Positions 5,664 through 9,223 of a DNA stretch of 9,223 nucleotides are shown piece by piece. Location of the stretch: NCBI GenBank assembly GCA_900767675.1, contig CAAFZX010000045.1:1-9223 (forward strand). Reading direction: 5' to 3'. The notes beneath the pieces were generated by a model. The model did no database searches and had not been told where the DNA came from. It saw only the letters and a list, made by a program, of their open reading frames with translations. The translations under genes and the position numbers were made by a program. How positions within the stretch are numbered: position 1 is the first letter of the stretch; each line of letters starts with the position of its first letter. The DNA is from an uncultured Collinsella sp. GTDB taxonomy: Bacteria > Actinomycetota > Coriobacteriia > Coriobacteriales > Coriobacteriaceae.

Positions 5664-6152
5664 ATGGGGCTGTTCAAGAAGAAAAACCCGCAGGATGCCT
5701 TTGATCCCGATGTGTTTACCATCACGGATACGATTTTGGACCCGCCGCGCTTTACATTTTTGCCGGCTATCTATCAGGATGCCACGCGCCGCAAGTGGGC
5801 CGTGCATCAGCGCGGGGCGCAGCCAAAGATTTTTGACTACGCGGATGTGCTGCAGTGCGAGGTGGCAGAAGCTGGCAATCTGGAGGCCGAAGAAGTGGTC
5901 TCTAAACAGGAACTCGCCCAGCGTATTCTGGTAAATCCCGCCAAGGCGGCGAAAACAAATGCGGCAAAGCGTAATATGTGTCTTGGTATGGGTGTTGTTG
6001 TGGCGGTTCAGACGGGAAAAGATGAGGTTTCCAAATTAGAGATTCCCGTTATGACCGATGAAGTCAAACGCGATTCAAGCCTGTATAAGTCGTATCGGAA
6101 TGTCGCCGAGAAGATCAAGGCCGAATTTGATGCCATGGGTGGTCTGGCCTAA
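5664..6152 (+). CDS. Hypothetical cytoplasmic protein, possibly with a PH-like fold
   Basis: I do not recognise this 162-residue protein. It begins MGLFKKKNPQDAF, with a basic N-terminus but no signal peptide or membrane segment. The middle (KIFDYADVLQCEVAEAG, 55-71) and the C-terminal stretch (LEIPVMTDE near 125-133, then YKSYRNVAEKIKAEF, 141-155) are arranged like small bacterial proteins of the DUF4428/PH-like type, in which beta strands with an F-x-Y-x-D-V/I-like segment end in a helix. That comparison is from memory and tentative. ATG 5664 is chosen over in-frame codons from 5631 because GGGAGG lies five bases upstream. The first GntR-type gene follows after 38 bases on the same strand, so they may be co-transcribed; a functional link is not evident. 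Confidence 0.75.
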   Translation: MGLFKKKNPQDAFDPDVFTITDTILDPPRFTFLPAIYQDATRRKWAVHQRGAQPKIFDYADVLQCEVAEAGNLEAEEVVSKQELAQRILVNPAKAAKTNAAKRNMCLGMGVVVAVQTGKDEVSKLEIPVMTDEVKRDSSLYKSYRNVAEKIKAEFDAMGGLA

Positions 6153-6190
6153 TTTTGGCGACATACGTTTCTGAACGAGGAGTCTGTGCA

Positions 6191-6958
6191 ATGGCAGGCG
6201 AATCTTATGCAATTCCCCCCAAAGATCGTGCTGTTGAGGGGATTCTTTGGTATACCCAGCACCATCAGCTTGCCGGCGGCGATCGCCTGCCGGCCGAGCG
6301 CGTGCTGTGCGAAGAGATTGGCGTTTCGCGTACGGCGTTGCGCGCCGGTATCACGCGGCTCATCTCGTGTGGAACGCTCGAGAGCCGTCGCGGATCGGGT
6401 ACGTATGTGTGTCCTCCCAAACCGCTCAATATCTTTCAGGAAACGTATAACTTCTCCGATGCTGTGCGGACTGCCGGCCTGCACCCCTCTTCTCGTCTGG
6501 TTTCCACTGGGGCCATCGAGGCGGATGAGGCGCTTGCCGACAAGCTTGGGGTTGCTGTAGGCGCTCCTTTGCTCCGTATGCAGCGTGTTCGACTTATTGA
6601 GGGCGAGCCGGCGTCAATCGAGACGGCTCACGTTAACCTGTCCCTGTGCCCCTCGCTTCCCGATCACGATTTTGAGTGTGAGAGCCTTTACGATGTCTTG
6701 CTCAAAGAAGGCGGCGTGCGCGTTGAGCATGGACGTGAGCATATCTCCATCTCGCGTTTGAACGCCGAAGAGGCCGAGTTGCTCCAGCAAGAAGAGGAAA
6801 CGCCGGTGTTCTATGAGAGCACGATCGAATTTGATAAGGACATGCGTTTTGTGGAGTATTGCAAATCGGTGATTTTGCCCACAAAGTTCCGCTTTGCCGA
6901 TAACGGCGAAAAGAACGGCATGAGGAGCTTAGCAGGTGAACAATGGCTGAAACAGTAG
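6191..6958 (+). CDS. GntR-family regulator, HutC/UTRA type (first of pair)
   Basis: 255 residues in two domains. The N-terminal winged helix (about 10-75) has the GntR signature GDRLPAERVLCEEIGVSRTA (30-49) and the wing ESRRGSGTYV (64-73). A UTRA ligand-binding domain follows (about 90-235), with QRVRLIEGEPASIETAHV (131-148) and YESTIEFDKDMRFVEY (208-223). UTRA regulators sense small metabolites, often sugar phosphates, and usually repress neighbouring catabolic genes. ATG 6191 is preferred over an in-frame TTG at 6155 because GAGGAG lies eight bases upstream. Its 3' end overlaps the next regulator by 16 bp. Part of its neighbourhood (two SIS enzymes downstream) suggests a phosphorylated amino sugar or Amadori compound as effector. 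The short basic tail after residue 240 is unusual but small. Confidence 0.92.
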   Translation: MAGESYAIPPKDRAVEGILWYTQHHQLAGGDRLPAERVLCEEIGVSRTALRAGITRLISCGTLESRRGSGTYVCPPKPLNIFQETYNFSDAVRTAGLHPSSRLVSTGAIEADEALADKLGVAVGAPLLRMQRVRLIEGEPASIETAHVNLSLCPSLPDHDFECESLYDVLLKEGGVRVEHGREHISISRLNAEEAELLQQEEETPVFYESTIEFDKDMRFVEYCKSVILPTKFRFADNGEKNGMRSLAGEQWLKQ

Positions 6959-7656
6959 ATGCCACCCCGGTTTATATGCGCATACGACGTCGCATAGAAG
7001 AGCGTATCGAGCGCGGTATATACCCCACGGGTTCCATGATTCCGTCCGAAAAAGACCTCGCCGAGGAATTTGGTACGACACGTTTGACCATCCGAAGCGC
7101 TGTCGACGAGCTGGTGCGGCGCGGGCAGATTCGACGCGTCCGCGGAAAGGGCGCGTTTGTGGCACAGAAAGTGCCCGTTGCCTACGAGCGAACAGGGGGC
7201 TTTCGCGAGTCGGTCCGTGCTTCGGGCGGCGAGCCGTCCGTCCGCATCCTCGCGCGTTCCAAGCGTTATGCGGGCCCATATTATGCCAACCTGTTTGGTA
7301 TTGCTGAGGACGATTTGCTGTATTCGATTCGGCGTTTGAACTGCGTCAACGGCGATCCCGTATCGATTGAGATGGCGTTCATCCCATGCCTGCTGTTTCC
7401 CACAATCGAAGATATTGACGTGTCGGTCTTCAGTTTGTACGAGACCTATGAGATGTTGGGCCGAAAGCCGGTCATGGCACAGGAAAAGCTCGATATCGAA
7501 GCGCTGGGTGCGCGAGATGCCGGCCTGCTTGGACTGGAGCAGGGCGATCTTGCATTGACGCTGGAGTGCGTGAGCTTCGATGCGAGCGGCCAGGCGATTG
7601 AGTACGTCAAGTCGTTTAACCGCGGCGACGCAGGCGGCTATACCTATACGTACTAG
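6943..7656 (+). CDS. GntR-family regulator, HutC/UTRA type (second of pair)
   Basis: 237 residues: winged helix (about 8-74, containing SMIPSEKDLAEEFGTTRLTI at 31-50 and RVRGKGAFVA at 65-74), then a UTRA domain (about 90-232, containing IRRLNCVNGDPVSIEMAFIP at 129-148). It is a paralogue of the gene before it in family but not a close copy; the two differ throughout. ATG 6943 overlaps the end of the first gene by 16 bp and has AGGTGA (6934-6939) only three bases upstream, with GAGGAG further away, so translation is probably coupled to that of the first gene. The next gene, a SIS-domain enzyme, begins after a 193-bp gap with operator-like sites, making one or both regulators the likely controllers of that operon. 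Confidence 0.92.
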   Translation: MAETVDATPVYMRIRRRIEERIERGIYPTGSMIPSEKDLAEEFGTTRLTIRSAVDELVRRGQIRRVRGKGAFVAQKVPVAYERTGGFRESVRASGGEPSVRILARSKRYAGPYYANLFGIAEDDLLYSIRRLNCVNGDPVSIEMAFIPCLLFPTIEDIDVSVFSLYETYEMLGRKPVMAQEKLDIEALGARDAGLLGLEQGDLALTLECVSFDASGQAIEYVKSFNRGDAGGYTYTY

Positions 7657-7849
7657 CTGGTGTTTTGTGAATAACGGCTGGGAAACTAACCAGTTTTGAT
7701 CGTTGAGCCAGCTGTATACACAACCTTACATGGCTCAAAATCGACCGTTCGCCGAAGGGGATAAATTACTCGACAAAGAGGTATCAAAAAGCCGTAACCT
7801 GTAACCGTGATTGGTATCAAATACTAATGATTTGTTACGAGGTGAGACG
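7657..7849 (+). promoter_or_regulatory. Regulatory gap upstream of the SIS operon with several operator-like motifs
   Basis: 193 bases without a gene. GTATACAC (7714-7721), inside the palindrome TGTATACA (7713-7720), fits the GTNTANAC pattern described for HutC-type regulators. It lies in the loop of an inverted repeat, TTGAGCCA (7703-7710) with TGGCTCAA (7731-7738). GGTATCAAA occurs twice, at 7780-7788 and 7813-7821, 33 bp apart; the second copy is part of TTGGTATCAAATACTAA (7811-7827), a near-perfect palindrome. A weak promoter (TTGAGC 7703-7708, TTACAT 7726-7731, 17-base spacer) would overlap the first site. Which motif is functional is uncertain. Confidence 0.5.
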
Positions 7850-8965
7850 ATGAAGATGCTCGATTACGTTCAGCTCGCCCATGTGCGTATGGGAGAGAAC
7901 CTCGAACGTTCGTCTGAGCTGGCGGCGCAGCTCGTTGGTATTTTCCAGTCCGGTTCTTTTAACGCACTGCGCATCGTTGCTTCGGGTTCGTCGCGCCATG
8001 CCGCCGATTGCGCCCGCGATTACCTGCAAGATGCGCTGCAGATGCAGGTGTCCGTTGTGACGCCCGAGGCCTTCGTCGATTTTGAGCACACCTATCCGCA
8101 GCATGCGCTCAACATCGCTGTCTCGCAGAGCGGCTATTCGACCAATACGATTGCGGCGCTCGATTACATGCGCGCGCACGATATGGCTGCAGTTGCGCTC
8201 ACGGCAAACGTCGAGGCACCCATCAAGGAGCACGCTGACGTCGTTCTTGACTACGGTGTGGGCGTCGAGTCGGTGGACTTTGTGACTCTGGGCGTCGAGG
8301 TTCTCGTTGAGTACCTGGTGCTCTTTGGTATTTACGGCGGCCAGGCGCGCGGAACGATTGACGCCAAGGGCGTTGCCCAGCGTCTTGACGACCTGCGCGA
8401 GGCTATCCAGGCTAATGCCGTGATGTGCAAGACCGCCGAGGCATATGTCCAAGACCACATACTCGAGCTTTCTGAGCACATGCCCGCCATGGTCGTCGGC
8501 AACGGCCCCAACTATGGTGTTGCCGAAGAGGCGGCGCTCAAGCTGAGCGAGACCATCAAGATTCCTGCCATGCATCACGAGGGCGAGGAGTTCGTCCACG
8601 GTCCCGAGATGCAGATAACCCCAGGCTACCTGGTGTTTATCGTCGACGACCCGCAGGGGTCGGAGCGTCTTGCGAATATCGCCGATGCGCTATCGAACGT
8701 TACGACAAAAACGGTGCTGCTCACAGCCCAACCCAGGGGTAGGGCTCACGAGGTTGCGGTGCCTCAGGTGGCTCCGCTGCTCAGCGCAATTCCCAATCTC
8801 GTGTTCTTCCAGACGATTGCGGCAATAATCGCCGAGCGTCTGAAGTCATGGGACGTTCACCCGTATCTCGATGCTGTCTCCAAGCAAATGGAGGTCAAGG
8901 CAGAGGGCTACGAAGAGTCAGTCAATGCGCTTAAGGCCAAAGCGGCTGAGTGTTACGGAATGTAA
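7850..8965 (+). CDS. Two-SIS-domain sugar-phosphate isomerase/deglycase (GfrF/AgaS/GlmS-like)
   Basis: 371 residues, cytoplasmic, without the glutaminase domain of GlmS. The first SIS domain shows ASGSSRHAA (44-52) and the phosphate-binding SQSGYSTNT (92-100). The second has VGNGPNYGVAEEAALKLSE (216-234) leading to HHEGEEFVHGP (242-252), whose Glu and His match the acid/base pair of FrlB and FraB deglycases and the ELKHGP region of GlmS. The stretch ESVDFVTLG (140-148) resembles glucoselysine-6-phosphate deglycase relatives. Members open, isomerise or deaminate sugar 6-phosphates; cleavage of a glycated amino acid 6-phosphate is the favoured guess because a second SIS protein follows. ATG 7850 is preferred to upstream in-frame codons from 7811 since GAGGTGA (7839-7845) precedes it by four bases. 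The in-frame Met two codons later is an alternative. Confidence 0.88.
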   Translation: MKMLDYVQLAHVRMGENLERSSELAAQLVGIFQSGSFNALRIVASGSSRHAADCARDYLQDALQMQVSVVTPEAFVDFEHTYPQHALNIAVSQSGYSTNTIAALDYMRAHDMAAVALTANVEAPIKEHADVVLDYGVGVESVDFVTLGVEVLVEYLVLFGIYGGQARGTIDAKGVAQRLDDLREAIQANAVMCKTAEAYVQDHILELSEHMPAMVVGNGPNYGVAEEAALKLSETIKIPAMHHEGEEFVHGPEMQITPGYLVFIVDDPQGSERLANIADALSNVTTKTVLLTAQPRGRAHEVAVPQVAPLLSAIPNLVFFQTIAAIIAERLKSWDVHPYLDAVSKQMEVKAEGYEESVNALKAKAAECYGM

Positions 8966-9025
8966 GCGGGTTTTGATGCCCGTTGGCATGGGGGATGTGG
9001 AAACAACCCCAGAAAGGAGAGACAA

Positions 9026-9223
9026 ATGAAGGAAACCGAGAAGATCGAGATCATGCATTTCGACCAGGAGGGCTATCTCGAGGACGGCAAGGCGCTCTAC
9101 GAGACCGGCAAGAAGATGACCGCGCTCGCCGACAAGGTCGCCGACGAGGGCTACGACGCCGTGTTCCTGATGGGCGTCGGCGGCACCTGGGACGAGCTCA
9201 TGCAGCTCGAGTACCTCATGAAC
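9026..9223 (+). CDS. SIS-domain sugar-phosphate enzyme, 5' part (FrlB/FraB-like), truncated by window edge
   Basis: The first 66 codons of a gene open at the right edge. ATG 9026 follows AAAGGAGA (9013-9020) by five bases. Residues 42-54 (DAVFLMGVGGTWD) look like the first strand and phosphate loop of a SIS domain, the place occupied by YFVACGS in FrlB or YYVACGG in FraB. It starts 60 bp after the preceding SIS gene with no clear terminator between them, so both are probably in one operon. Codons end in G or C far more than in the two regulators, which suggests strong expression. The C-terminal catalytic Glu/His lies outside the window, so deglycase activity cannot be confirmed here. Confidence 0.8.
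   Translation, partial: MKETEKIEIMHFDQEGYLEDGKALYETGKKMTALADKVADEGYDAVFLMGVGGTWDELMQLEYLMN

Noticed and set aside
6155..6190. TTG at 6155 as start of the first GntR gene
   Set aside because: ATG 6191 has GAGGAG eight bases upstream and matches the usual length before the winged helix; TTG 6155 has no ribosome binding site and begins two bases after the preceding gene's stop.
7835..8599. A 254-codon minus-strand frame opposite the first SIS gene
   Set aside because: Antisense shadow; the plus strand encodes a full two-domain SIS protein.
8966..9025. ATGCC/GGCAT stem (8976-8989) as a terminator between the SIS genes
   Set aside because: Five base pairs with no T-tract after it is too weak; the two genes are more likely co-transcribed.

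Overview
The window looks like chromosomal DNA from a high-GC gut actinobacterium of the class Coriobacteriia, most probably a Collinsella or close relative. This rests on the GC-rich coding style, AGGAG-type ribosome binding sites, a phosphoketolase gene, and small palindromic repeats between genes. The genus is an inference; there is no rRNA here to settle it.

Left end (1-281): 17 uninterrupted copies of the pentamer CCGAG. Read on the minus strand they fall nine codons after an ATG that has a near-perfect Shine-Dalgarno sequence. With 17 copies that reading frame closes after 40 codons; with one copy fewer or more it stays open to the window edge. This is the classic layout of a gene switched by slipped-strand repeat changes and is the most striking thing in the window. 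Its ribosome-binding segment is itself a 19-bp tandem duplication. A strong hairpin terminator separates this unit from murB.

Middle (282-5246): murB (minus strand, peptidoglycan precursor synthesis) and a LacI-family regulator (plus strand) diverge from a region containing a 23-bp-arm palindrome that looks like a dispersed REP/MITE-type repeat. Next comes xfp, a full-length xylulose-5-phosphate/fructose-6-phosphate phosphoketolase. Its promoter region has two AAAACGTTTT palindromes with centres 21 bp apart, the second just upstream of a TATACT -10 box. The simplest model is that the neighbouring LacI protein represses xfp by binding both.

5247-5663: a 417-bp gap without a credible gene. It holds two hairpins sharing a 23-bp core in opposite orientation; the second has perfect 31-bp arms.

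Right end (5664-9223): a small cytoplasmic protein of unknown function, two overlapping GntR/HutC-family (UTRA domain) regulators, a 193-bp regulatory gap with several palindromes and direct repeats, then two consecutive SIS-domain sugar-phosphate enzymes, the second cut by the window edge. Paired SIS proteins of this kind occur in operons for Amadori products (fructoselysine, glucoselysine, fructose-asparagine), where they cleave the 6-phosphate after PTS uptake. The most economical reading is the start of such an operon, controlled by one or both GntR proteins. The substrate cannot be settled from this window.
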